Source of the DNA: Geomonas edaphica
GTDB lineage: Bacteria > Desulfobacterota > Desulfuromonadia > Geobacterales > Geobacteraceae
DNA: 64,000 bases
NCBI RefSeq assembly: GCF_004917075.1
Contig: NZ_SSYB01000004.1
Location: 355,006-419,005, forward strand
Direction of reading: 5' to 3'
The position numbers and the translations under genes are program-made. Positions within the stretch are counted from its first letter, which is position 1. Each line of letters begins with the position of its first letter. A model generated the notes under the pieces. That model worked only from the letters and a program-made list of their open reading frames with translations, searched no databases and was not told the DNA's origin. This document shows positions 7,815 to 15,000 of this stretch, piece after piece.

Positions 7815-8786
7815 CTAAACCTTTTCTATCTTCGCCTTGCCGCGCAGCTGTTCCACGTATGTGGCGAGCAGCTGGCGGATCTTCTCGCGCTTGATGTTCC
7901 CGGCGATCTGGTTCTTCACGTCCTCATAACGCTCGGTCGCCGGCGGCAGCTTCTGCTCGACCTTGATGATGTGGTAACCGAGCGCGGTCTCCACGACGTT
8001 GCTGATCTCACCCGGCTTGAGGGCGAAGGCCGCCTTCTCGAAGGGCGGCATGGTCTGCCCCTTGCCGATGATGCCTATGCTCCCGCCCTGATTCTTGGTC
8101 GGCGATGTCGACTCTTTCTTCGCCACGTCGGCGAAGGGCTCCCCACCCTTGACCCGCTTAAGCACGGCGAGGGCCTTCTCCATTGCCTGCCGCTTGGCAT
8201 CGATGGACGCATCCTTGGCCACGCCGATCAGGATGTGGCTCACCTTGAGCCTTTCCCCCTGGGTGAACTGCTTCAGCTTGTTCTCCTCATAGTACTTACG
8301 CACCTCCGCCTCTGAGACATCGGCCTTGTCGGCGAAACGCTGCACGATCAGGTTGTTAATCACGATATCCTTGCGCGCCGCCTCCTCCAGGTCTTTCTGG
8401 GTCATGTCGACCGACTTCAAAGCCTTGTCGAACTCCGCCTGGGAGGGGTACTGGTACTTGCTCTGCGTGATGCGCTCGGTCACCTGCTTGTCCAGGTCCT
8501 TCACACCAAGCTTCATGCCGTCCTGGTAGAGGAGCTCCGCCGCGGTCAACTGGTTGAGCGCCGCGTCGGTCGCCTTCTTGAGCATGTCCGGCGGCAACTG
8601 CTTCAGATCGCGCTGCCCGACAAGGGCCTTTATGGTCCGGTCGAGCTGGGCTCGGGTGATGGGGGCGCCGTTCACCTTCTCCACCGTCGCCTGGGGGGAA
8701 TCTTTAGCCGGCCCAGCCGCGCAGGCCGTCAGTGCCAAGAGGGAAACGGCGGCAGCCGATCGTGTCATCTTGTTGAACGAAAACAT
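7815..8786 (-). CDS. PpiC/SurA-type peptidyl-prolyl isomerase lipoprotein
   Basis: A 323-residue periplasmic isomerase. The N-terminus carries a lipoprotein signal with lipobox LTAC (acylated Cys22). A SurA/PrsA-like helical chaperone region follows (VNGAPITRAQLD through ADVSEAEVRKYYEEN), then a parvulin domain from about residue 180 to 285 (KVSHILIGV, then GGSIGIIGKGQTMPPFEKAAF and LGYHIIKVE). The start at 8786 is preferred over 8792 because AAAGGAG then has six bases of spacing. It is the last gene of the cytochrome operon, 11 bp after the toroid gene. PpiC-type lipoproteins are found beside extracellular cytochrome genes in Geobacter, so a role in folding or assembling the cytochrome is likely but inferred. 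Confidence 0.93.
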   Translation of the reverse strand: MFSFNKMTRSAAAVSLLALTACAAGPAKDSPQATVEKVNGAPITRAQLDRTIKALVGQRDLKQLPPDMLKKATDAALNQLTAAELLYQDGMKLGVKDLDKQVTERITQSKYQYPSQAEFDKALKSVDMTQKDLEEAARKDIVINNLIVQRFADKADVSEAEVRKYYEENKLKQFTQGERLKVSHILIGVAKDASIDAKRQAMEKALAVLKRVKGGEPFADVAKKESTSPTKNQGGSIGIIGKGQTMPPFEKAAFALKPGEISNVVETALGYHIIKVEQKLPPATERYEDVKNQIAGNIKREKIRQLLATYVEQLRGKAKIEKV

Positions 8787-8797
8787 CTGCATCTCCT

Positions 8798-9784
8798 TTA
8801 CCTTTTAGCCACCAGCGGAACCGCACCTTTCGCCTTCCCGATTTCGCTCAGGATGCGCAGCGCAGTGGTGGTGGAGTCCGGGGTGGAACCGTACCCCTCG
8901 AGGGGGCCGAAGCCGCCGTTCACCTTGATGTACAGCCGCTTCATGAAATTGAGGGCGATGGTCTTGTCGACCCGGTTGCCGGCACCGACTTCCCTGAGGG
9001 CGCGGATGGCGTATAGCTGCTCGTCGAGGTCGGGACGCTCCTTGCTCTTCTTGTCGAGATAAGGGGTCTTTTCCAGGAACTGCACCGCTTTTTTGGCGGT
9101 CGCCTCATCGAGTGCTCCGAGGGCGTTCAGGACATAGGCCGCCATGTAGGTGCTGCGTGCGTTCGCGACGCCCGTCCCTTTTTCCGGACCGAAACCTCCG
9201 TCCTTCTTGGCAAAGGCTTTCACGTACTCGACGGTCTTCGCCTTTTCCACGGCATCGATACCATTCACCGCCTTCAGCACATGCACCGCGTAGTAGGTGG
9301 TGGCGAGCGAGGACTTTTTGGCCTGCTGGCTGAAGCCAAACCCGCCGTCGGCGTTTTTAAGGGAAGCGGCGAAGCTCTTCACCTTGGTGCGATCGATGGC
9401 GTTGCCGGCATCGAGGAGCGACAGGGTCTCCAGCGCGATATCGGTATAGAGGATGGAGGCGTTCTTGTTGGTCTTATCCGGGGTGAACCCGCCGTTTTTC
9501 TGCTGGCCGAGCTTCACGTTGACGATGATGGCGTTCTGCCTCCCGGCATCTATCTTTTCCCCCATGGCGAGGAGCGTGTAGACGTAGTCGTTGGCGATCA
9601 CGGTGGCCACCGGGAAATCGGGGCGGCCTTCCATCTCGCGAATGAACTGGCTGGTCTTCTTGAAATCGAACTCTCCGCCGTTGGCTTTCCCTTTCGCCTT
9701 CTCCTTGGCGAGCGCGGGGGCGGCCAGGGAGGCTATGAGGACAACGGTGGCAATCACTTGAAACATGCGGCTTTTCATAAACAT
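8798..9784 (-). CDS. Exported prenyltransferase/squalene-oxidase-repeat (alpha/alpha toroid) protein
   Basis: A 328-residue protein with a Sec signal peptide (cleavage near APALAK). It contains at least four toroid-type repeats with the signature GGF/GGFG: NGGFTPDK, DGGFGFSQ, DGGFGPEK and NGGFGPLE, each followed by helix pairs such as TTYYAVHVLKAV and STYMAAYVLNAL. This is the fold of protein prenyltransferases and terpene cyclases, but the protein is periplasmic and lacks an obvious catalytic DxDD motif, so a binding or scaffolding role is more likely than catalysis. GGAG seven bases upstream supports the start at 9784. It lies between the cytochrome and PPIase genes in one operon. Confidence 0.88.
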   Translation of the reverse strand: MFMKSRMFQVIATVVLIASLAAPALAKEKAKGKANGGEFDFKKTSQFIREMEGRPDFPVATVIANDYVYTLLAMGEKIDAGRQNAIIVNVKLGQQKNGGFTPDKTNKNASILYTDIALETLSLLDAGNAIDRTKVKSFAASLKNADGGFGFSQQAKKSSLATTYYAVHVLKAVNGIDAVEKAKTVEYVKAFAKKDGGFGPEKGTGVANARSTYMAAYVLNALGALDEATAKKAVQFLEKTPYLDKKSKERPDLDEQLYAIRALREVGAGNRVDKTIALNFMKRLYIKVNGGFGPLEGYGSTPDSTTTALRILSEIGKAKGAVPLVAKR

Positions 9785-9826
9785 GACATCACTCCGTGTG
9801 CAGCGGACTTTTGAATGGGTTTAGAA

Positions 9827-9850
9827 GGGGGGGAGAAAATCCTCCCCCCC
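9827..9850 (-). promoter_or_regulatory. Intercistronic GC hairpin between cytochrome and toroid genes
   Basis: A nine-base-pair arm (GGGGGGGAG / CTCCCCCCC) with a six-base loop, lying 23 bp after the cytochrome stop codon. Only a weak T-rich stretch follows. It could protect or differentially stabilise the cytochrome mRNA, or act as a partial terminator. Confidence 0.6.
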
Positions 9851-9872
9851 GGCAGCACTGCATTACATGAAA

Positions 9873-11366
9873 TTAGAGGTGCGGCGGAACGCCCCAGGTC
9901 GAGGTCTTGGTCGGGTGGCAGAAGACGCAGACGCCGAGAGCGTAGGTTTTGTCCTTACCGGCCGGGAAGCTGTAGCTGGTGCTACCCTGCAGGTTGGACA
10001 GCTGGGTGTTGTCAAGGGTCATGGTCGACGGAGCCTCGGCGTGTGCGGAGCCGTGGCAGGTCTGGCACTTGATGCTCCCCTTGTGACCGCGGCCGTTGAT
10101 GAACTTGCCGAACAGGCTCGGGTTCGTCGGGTACACGGTGCCGCCCACGATGTTGGTGGCGTGGCAGGCGAAGGCCGGGTTGGCGCCTGCGCTGGCCGCG
10201 GTGCAGGACGGCAGGGTGGAAGCTTTCCACGGCTGTGCCAGCTGGCCGGCAGCGGTGCGCTGGTTCAGGTTGCCGTGGCAGTCGACGCACCAGAGGGCGG
10301 TCTTAGCCTTGTGGGAACCACGGTAGCAGTTGACGTTGTTGCCCGGGTGGCAGTCGTAGCAGTTGGTGGCAACGTTGGCGTCGTACTGGGTGAGGACCTT
10401 GGTGCTCTGGCTGTGGAAGCGGTGCAGCACGTCGGAGAAGGAGTACTGGGAAACCTTGATGTCAGCCTTGGTGAAGCCTGCGCCGGCCATGATCACGTAG
10501 TTCGGCCAGACGTTGGCAAGGCCCGGGGCTGCGGTCTCGCCCATCGCCGGATCCCAGTGACACCAGGAGCAGCGGATCGGGCCGGAAGTGCCGTCGCCGG
10601 TCGGATCGAGGTAGTTGAAGTCGATCTTGCTGGAGTTCATCCCGTGCATCTTGCCGAGGTAGGCGAAGGAGCCGGAAGCGGTCGCCGGATAGCCGTTGGC
10701 TGCGGCGAGCGAAAGGTGGCAGGAGCAGCAGCCGCCGAAGGCGACCGGAGTCACGGTGCTGGTCTGTGCCAGGATGGTGCCGGAGGCGTTTTTCACGTAC
10801 ACGTTGGTCATCGGGTACGGGTTGCGGTTCGCGCCGCCCAGCGGATCGGTCATGACGTTCTTCGAGGAGTTCGCGTCAACCAGCGGGTACGCCGGGATGC
10901 CTACGGCGGTCCAGTCCTTCAGGGTGCTGTCGTAGGTCATGTTGCCGGAGATGCCGTTGCCGGCCAGGCCCTGGACCTTGCCGCCGGAAACCGGTGCAAA
11001 GCCCGGGAAGAGTTTCGGAGCGTAGGTGATCCACTGCTGGAAGTAGGGGTCAGCCTGCAGGGTGGCTTCGGTGTTGTCGGCCATTGCATAGCTGACGGAT
11101 ACGCCGTAGGTGCCGGCATTGGTCGAATCGATGATGACGGGGTCGTTGCTGCCGTATCCCAGGACCTGAGCCCTGACCGTGTTGAACGGGGGAAGGAGCA
11201 GGAACCCAGCGAAGGTCGGGCAGGCGCAATGCATACCAAGGTCATTCCAAGCCACCACCTTGTAGGAGCTGGGGGTGGTGGTTCTGCCGGCAAGAGCCGG
11301 AGCGGCAACGGCGGTCAGGGCCGCTGCGGTCAAGGCCAGCGCAGGTACGAGTTTCTTCAATTTCAT
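9873..11366 (-). CDS. Secreted multiheme c-type cytochrome (six CXXCH plus one CX12CH)
   Basis: A 497-residue protein with a Sec signal peptide (residues 1-26, APALAG). Residues ~30-205 form a heme-free region starting with WNDLGMHC. Six canonical heme motifs follow: CCSCH (213-217), CSWCH (266-270), CYDCH (336-340), CVDCH (360-364), CQTCH (434-438) and CVFCH (480-484). There is also C388-X12-C401-H402, a possible seventh heme with an unusual spacing like the CX14CH heme of OmcZ. Free histidines (H241, H315, H318, H352, H428, H442, H496) could give bis-His ligation. A strong AAGGAGG lies upstream. It is first gene of the operon with the toroid and PPIase genes, so it is probably an extracellular or periplasmic electron carrier. 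I cannot assign it to a named Omc protein. Confidence 0.93.
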   Translation of the reverse strand: MKLKKLVPALALTAAALTAVAAPALAGRTTTPSSYKVVAWNDLGMHCACPTFAGFLLLPPFNTVRAQVLGYGSNDPVIIDSTNAGTYGVSVSYAMADNTEATLQADPYFQQWITYAPKLFPGFAPVSGGKVQGLAGNGISGNMTYDSTLKDWTAVGIPAYPLVDANSSKNVMTDPLGGANRNPYPMTNVYVKNASGTILAQTSTVTPVAFGGCCSCHLSLAAANGYPATASGSFAYLGKMHGMNSSKIDFNYLDPTGDGTSGPIRCSWCHWDPAMGETAAPGLANVWPNYVIMAGAGFTKADIKVSQYSFSDVLHRFHSQSTKVLTQYDANVATNCYDCHPGNNVNCYRGSHKAKTALWCVDCHGNLNQRTAAGQLAQPWKASTLPSCTAASAGANPAFACHATNIVGGTVYPTNPSLFGKFINGRGHKGSIKCQTCHGSAHAEAPSTMTLDNTQLSNLQGSTSYSFPAGKDKTYALGVCVFCHPTKTSTWGVPPHL

Positions 11367-11400
11367 GCCTTGTGTTACCTCCTTTTTGATGTGGAACCAT

Positions 11401-11505
11401 TCTCCCCTTTGGCAGGGGGGGGAGACCCCTTCGGTCCGCCTAGGGTGGGTACCTCACCCGACGGAACCGGCTACTGCTTCTGTCCGCACCCGGTATGCGG
11501 ACGGG
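11401..11505 (-). ncRNA. Structured 5' leader of cytochrome mRNA, candidate riboswitch of unrecognised class
   Basis: Reading the minus strand from about 11503: CCCC, the hairpin TCCGCA/TGCGGA, a GAAGCAGTAGCC joining segment, a long arm GGTTCCGTC/GGCGGACC enclosing the hairpin GGGTG/CACCC, and GAAGGGG, which closes on the first CCCC. Directly downstream TCTCCCC can pair either with that GGGG or with GGGGAGA near 11401, giving mutually exclusive pairings just ahead of the ribosome site. It does not match GEMM, cobalamin, TPP or other classes that I know. It sits below a sigma-54-like promoter. Confidence 0.5.
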
Positions 11506-11513
11506 GCTTCTAA

Positions 11514-11531
11514 TAGCAGGGAACATGCCAG
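11514..11531 (-). promoter_or_regulatory. Sigma-54-like -24/-12 promoter of the cytochrome operon
   Basis: The minus strand reads TGGCATG-TTCC-CTGCT, with GG and GC exactly ten bases apart, close to the consensus TGGCACG-N4-TTGC. Transcription would start near 11503, at the first base of the structured leader. Confidence 0.6.
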
Positions 11532-11727
11532 TGGTCTAAAAGCCACTAACTCATTAAAAGAAGGCGACCAAAAACATAGGGTTTTCTCTATTAATGAGGG
11601 GCAAAATCCCCATAAGACAAATACCGACACCCAACCGGGGTTATTTTACGCAGAGGGGAAGGCCCCAGCAGCATAGGTACATCGCCCTAACGTACTAAAA
11701 TGACTGGTCCATTGAGCCACTCGCCCT

Positions 11728-11743
11728 TGTGATCCAGATCACA
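11728..11743. promoter_or_regulatory. CRP/FNR-family site TGTGA-N6-TCACA
   Basis: TGTGATCCAGATCACA is a perfect 5-bp inverted repeat matching the CRP consensus. It is ~230 bp upstream of the sigma-54-like start of the cytochrome operon and 214 bp upstream of the DUF2845 gene, so either could be its target. The rest of the 11367-11956 gap contains the leader and promoter described separately and a hairpin at 11809-11839; I see no gene in it. Confidence 0.6.
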
Positions 11744-11808
11744 GTATTCCACGGCAAATCAGCACGATAGGAGTGTGTTCGCAAAACGGACCGGCTCAGG
11801 ACTTCCCA

Positions 11809-11839
11809 CTTTGGGCGGTCGCCTCACTACCGCCCAAAG
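11809..11839. other. Perfect hairpin CTTTGGGCGGT/ACCGCCCAAAG
   Basis: An 11-bp perfect stem with a nine-base loop, 118 bp upstream of the DUF2845 gene. No T-run follows on either strand, so a classical terminator is unlikely. Function unknown. Confidence 0.5.
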
Positions 11840-11956
11840 GGCAGGCTTGCACAGCCGTTGTTTGTACATTGTTGATGGCGCTTTCGATTTTGTTGTGCTA
11901 TTAGGTGGCGGACAAGTGGCCGCGCCCTGCGGCTGACTACGAAAAGAGGTGCGAAC

Positions 11957-12556
11957 ATGAGGAGTCGTAGTACGTGGTGCACTGTGGTAATCGCCGCGGC
12001 AGTCGCGGCGGTTCTGACCTTCCCCGCTGGTGGGGAGGCAGCTCCATGCAACCAGGAAATCCTGGTGGGACAGCCGATGGACGAGGTGGCGGCCCTGTGT
12101 CAGGTCCCTACCCTCAAGGACAAGCGTGATCTTTGGGAAGAGGAGTCCGACGGCAAAACTAAGAAGCGGAAGACGACGACCTACGAGGAATGGATCTTCG
12201 ACACCGGCGCGCAGGAGTTCATGCAGAGCATCACCTTTCTCAACGGGAAAGTGGCCGAAACGCGCCTTTTGGGGTACGGCAGCATGCGCGACCCGATGAT
12301 GCCCAACTGCCGCAACGGCGAGGGATTTGCCGTGGGCGACACCATGGTGGATGCCTATCTGAAATGTGGGGAGCCGCTTGCACGTGAGAAGCAGGCGGAC
12401 AAGGTGGTGGAGAGTACCGACGGCGAGATCACCCGGCGTACTTCCGTAGCCGTGACGGATTGGACCTACCGCTATGGGCGGGATCTCCCCGGCTACACGA
12501 TACGCTTCGAAGACGGCCGGGTCACCGATATCCGCCAGCGCGAGTTCGGCAAATAG
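11957..12556 (+). CDS. DUF2845 domain-containing exported protein
   Basis: A 199-residue protein with a Sec signal peptide (cleavage near GGEAAP). The mature part has two similar units, each starting with a cysteine followed by a short G-(D/Q)-x-M turn and ending with a second cysteine: CNQEILVGQPMDEVAALCQ and CRNGEGFAVGDTMVDAYLKC. This is the DUF2845 pattern; each pair could form a disulfide in the periplasm. C-terminal beta strands (DWTYRYG, YTIRFEDGRVTDI) resemble SmpA/OmlA-like small envelope domains, but I would not assign a function. AAGAGGTG precedes the start. The gene is convergent with comF, with a gap of 20 bp. Confidence 0.85.
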   Translation: MRSRSTWCTVVIAAAVAAVLTFPAGGEAAPCNQEILVGQPMDEVAALCQVPTLKDKRDLWEEESDGKTKKRKTTTYEEWIFDTGAQEFMQSITFLNGKVAETRLLGYGSMRDPMMPNCRNGEGFAVGDTMVDAYLKCGEPLAREKQADKVVESTDGEITRRTSVAVTDWTYRYGRDLPGYTIRFEDGRVTDIRQREFGK

Positions 12557-12576
12557 CAAGGGCAAAGCGGATGGCG

Positions 12577-13314
12577 CTAGGGTTGAAGTCCTCGCGCCAC
12601 GGTCACCGCGGCGACCGCCGCGACTTCCGCTTCCCGCAGCGCATCCACACAGGCACGCATGGTGCTGCCGGTGGTAAGGACGTCGTCCACCAGCAGCACC
12701 CTCTTCCCAGCCAGGTTCTCGGGGTCGCGCACGCCGAAGGCCCCCCTCACGTTAGTCACCCTGTCCATTGCATCAAGCCCCGTCTGTGGTTCCGTCCAGC
12801 GCCATCGGCACAAATTCCCCACCTGCTGCGGCGCGCCAAGCGTCCTCGCTAGCACCTCAGCGATCAACTGCGACTGGTTGTAGCCGCGCTGCCTGAGTCT
12901 TTTGCGGTGCAGCGGCACCGGCACCACGCACTCCGGTGCGAAATCCTTCAGGAATACCTCCAGTCTGGGGAAGGCGAGGAGACCGAGCGGTTCGCTAAGG
13001 TGCGGCCTGTCGTGGTACTTGAAACGATGGATCAGTTCGCGGACCGGCCCGTCCAGGGCCGCAGCCGAACGGCAGGTATGAAAAGGGGGGTGTTGCAGGC
13101 AGGCACCGCAGGTATGGGATGCACCGCCTTCAGTGGCGAAGGGGATGCCGCAGGTGGTGCATATGGGTGCTTCGAGGAAGTCGATCTTGGCGAGGCAGTC
13201 TTGGCAGATGAACGGGCGGGGGAGATCATGCTCCTCACCGCCCGGTGGAAGGTACGCCCTGCACACATGGCACAGCGGCGGGAAAAAGAGGTCCAGCAGA
13301 GGGCGCAAGAACAT
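12577..13314 (-). CDS. comF: ComF family protein (amidophosphoribosyltransferase-like)
   Basis: A 245-residue ComF protein. The N-terminal zinc ribbon has four CXXC-type pairs (CHVC, CQDC, CTTC, CGAC, residues ~15-75). The C-terminal phosphoribosyltransferase domain has the PRPP-binding loop VLLVDDVLTTGST and the ComF signature PVPLHRKRLRQRGYNQS. In naturally competent bacteria ComF supports DNA uptake and processing; in others its role is unclear. The start at 13314 (MFLRPLLDLFFPP) fits the family better than the codon four residues upstream. Heptamer repeats flank its 5' side. Confidence 0.93.
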   Translation of the reverse strand: MFLRPLLDLFFPPLCHVCRAYLPPGGEEHDLPRPFICQDCLAKIDFLEAPICTTCGIPFATEGGASHTCGACLQHPPFHTCRSAAALDGPVRELIHRFKYHDRPHLSEPLGLLAFPRLEVFLKDFAPECVVPVPLHRKRLRQRGYNQSQLIAEVLARTLGAPQQVGNLCRWRWTEPQTGLDAMDRVTNVRGAFGVRDPENLAGKRVLLVDDVLTTGSTMRACVDALREAEVAAVAAVTVARGLQP

Positions 13315-13333
13315 GGAACCCCCCAAAGAACAG

Positions 13334-13445
13334 GTTCTACGTTCTAGGTTCTACGTTCTACGTTCAAAGGCAAAACCCGTAGGAAAGCGGCCATGGAGTC
13401 TGTTGTGGGTTTTACGTAGAACGTAGAACGCAGAACGTAGAACGT
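13334..13445. repeat. Inverted pair of heptamer arrays, locus 2
   Basis: Left array 13334-13368 has GTTCTAC-type units in tandem. Right array 13416-13443 has four units in the reverse complement (GTAGAAC, GTAGAAC, GCAGAAC, GTAGAAC). They face each other across 47 bp and could form a long hairpin between comF and the LUD gene. Confidence 0.8.
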
Positions 13446-13453
13446 CTTTTAGT

Positions 13454-14107
13454 TTAGAGCCCCATGTCCTCGTTCACCACGAGCACCTTGATGTCGGTGT
13501 TGCGCGGCTTTTTTTCGATGATGGTGGTCACGCGGCAGATGCGCTGCGGTGAGTTGCAGTCCGAGCAGAAGCCGGTGGTGGTGCAGGGGGTGGAGAGATT
13601 CAGCCGCTTCGCGTTGGGGGGCGAAGCGTAGGTCCTCACCCGCTGCACCGCATCCTCTATGCTGCCGTCCACCAGCTTGTTGCGCCCCACCACGACGATC
13701 ACTTTCTGCGGCCCGAAGAACATGGCGGCAGCACGGTTGCCGTTGCCGTCGATGTTCACCAACACGCCGGAAAGGGTGACCGCGTTACTCCCGGTCAGGA
13801 AAAGGTCGCAGGTAAGCTGCCGCCTGGTGATGGCGAGCTTCTCCTCCGGAGAGAGACCGGGCGCACCGTGGTTCAGGATCTCCTTCCCCATCCCCTTCAG
13901 CTTGTCGGCAAGCTTCAAGTCCGCGATGGAGAGGGAGCCGCCGAAGCCCACGCTTTTGGCCTGCTCGGACTCGTTCACGATGTAATGGAAGACCTCTTCG
14001 CCGTTATGGCAGTAGAGCGCGTCGAAGCCGTTTTTCTTCAGGTTCTCCACCGCCTTCTTGCACTTCTGCGCGTAGGCCCAGTTGTTCAGTTCTTCGGTAT
14101 TGCTCAT
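13454..14107 (-). CDS. LUD domain-containing protein (LutC/YkgG-like)
   Basis: A 217-residue protein of the LUD (DUF162) family: NGFDALYCHNGEEVFHYIV, GFGGSLSIADL and FLTGSNAVTLSGVLVNIDGNGNR are the typical core motifs, followed by a C-terminal cysteine cluster (CTTTGFCSDCNSPQRIC). LutC-type proteins take part in lactate utilisation with LutA and LutB, but neither neighbour is present, so the stand-alone role is unclear. The start at 14107 has GGAGAA upstream; a longer form from 14140 would have no ribosome site. It lies 98 bp downstream of a flavodoxin-like gene on the same strand, separated by a C/G-rich palindrome. Confidence 0.9.
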   Translation of the reverse strand: MSNTEELNNWAYAQKCKKAVENLKKNGFDALYCHNGEEVFHYIVNESEQAKSVGFGGSLSIADLKLADKLKGMGKEILNHGAPGLSPEEKLAITRRQLTCDLFLTGSNAVTLSGVLVNIDGNGNRAAAMFFGPQKVIVVVGRNKLVDGSIEDAVQRVRTYASPPNAKRLNLSTPCTTTGFCSDCNSPQRICRVTTIIEKKPRNTDIKVLVVNEDMGL

Positions 14108-14147
14108 GTTTTTCTCCAATAGCAATGGATAATTGAACACGCCAAGT

Positions 14148-14173
14148 CCCCTCCCCCGGAGGGGGAGGAGATG
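14148..14173. repeat. REP-like C/G palindrome
   Basis: CCCTCCCCC-GGAGGGGGAGG hairpin in the gap between the LUD gene and the flavodoxin-like gene, of the same C-rich/G-rich type as the other REP-like elements in the window. Confidence 0.55.
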
Positions 14174-14204
14174 TACGTTCAGGGGCCGGGCCCCTATGAG
14201 TGAC

Positions 14205-14867
14205 CTATCTCTTCGCCAGGTATTCCTTCTCGTAGGGCCAGCATTCCCCCATGAAACCGATGAGGTGGCTCATGCGCTCCTTGAAGCCGAGGCGGAAGCC
14301 GTCCTGCTCGGGGAAGGAGCGTTTCTCGCGCACGCTGTCGCAGAGCTCCTTGCCGAGGGCACGTGCCTTCAGGAACAGCGCTTCCTGGTCGGGGAACATA
14401 CGCGGCCCCATGCCGGGGGAGCCGATGCTCCCGACGTTCTGGGCACCCATGGCGTTGACGATACGCTGCATGTACTCGAGTGGCTCCTCGTCCCCTCCGC
14501 CGCCGGAAGTCTCCACCAGCGCCGAGTACTTCCCTTCCAGGGCGGTCAGGTGGATGAGGCCGTTGCAGCGGTCCAGAAACGCCTTCAACTGGGCCGTGAT
14601 GCTCAGGAGGTAGTTAGGCGTCGCAAGGATGAAGGCGTCCGCCGCTATGAGTTTGTCCTTGACGATTTCGTAGTCGTCCTTCACCGGGCAGATGCCGACC
14701 TTGTGGCAGGCGTCGCAGGCGACACACGGCTTGATCGGGGTCTCAGAAAGCGAGACCACCTCGATGTCGGCGCCGGCCTGGGCCGCGCCCGCCAGCACCT
14801 CTTCCAAAAGCCTGCCGGTGGTGCCGTTCATCCCCCGGGGGCTGCCGTTAATGGCAACGATCTTCAT
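14205..14867 (-). CDS. Flavodoxin-like/NADPH-dependent FMN reductase family protein
   Basis: A 220-residue flavodoxin-fold protein. The FMN phosphate loop is INGSPRGMNGTTGRL at the N-terminus, followed by CVACDACHKVGICPVKDD, a cysteine-rich segment seen in iron-sulfur flavoprotein-like members, and ATPNYLLSITAQLKAFLDR, the second flavin loop. It is predicted to be a cytoplasmic FMN-dependent oxidoreductase of unknown substrate. The start at 14867 is set by AAAGGAGAAACC upstream. It lies downstream of gpmI on the same strand, separated by a 9-bp minisatellite. Confidence 0.9.
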   Translation of the reverse strand: MKIVAINGSPRGMNGTTGRLLEEVLAGAAQAGADIEVVSLSETPIKPCVACDACHKVGICPVKDDYEIVKDKLIAADAFILATPNYLLSITAQLKAFLDRCNGLIHLTALEGKYSALVETSGGGGDEEPLEYMQRIVNAMGAQNVGSIGSPGMGPRMFPDQEALFLKARALGKELCDSVREKRSFPEQDGFRLGFKERMSHLIGFMGECWPYEKEYLAKR

Positions 14868-14901
14868 GCGGTTTCTCCTTTCAAGCTTTTGCAGCATTTT
14901 C

Positions 14902-15000
14902 CCAGCCAGTCCAGCCAGTCCAGCTAGTCCAGCCAGTCCAGCTAGTCCGGCCTGTCCGACTGGTCTGACCCGTCCGACTGGTCCGACCGGTCCAACTCGT
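14902..15000. repeat. Minisatellite, eleven tandem 9-bp units
   Basis: Eleven exact 9-mers fill the gap: CCAGCCAGT or CCAGCTAGT (units 1-5), then CCGGCCTGT, CCGACTGGT, CTGACCCGT, CCGACTGGT, CCGACCGGT and CCAACTCGT. The period is exactly nine with drift along the array. It abuts the gpmI stop codon at 15001. Confidence 0.95.

Noticed and set aside
9867-11513. 548-codon plus-strand reading frame opposite the cytochrome gene
   Set aside because: It is an antisense shadow of a gene with heme motifs, signal peptide and ribosome site; its translation is low-complexity V/G/A-rich with no family features.
13334-13445. Repeat arrays considered as a CRISPR
   Set aside because: Units are 7 bp in direct tandem without spacers, and no cas genes are near.
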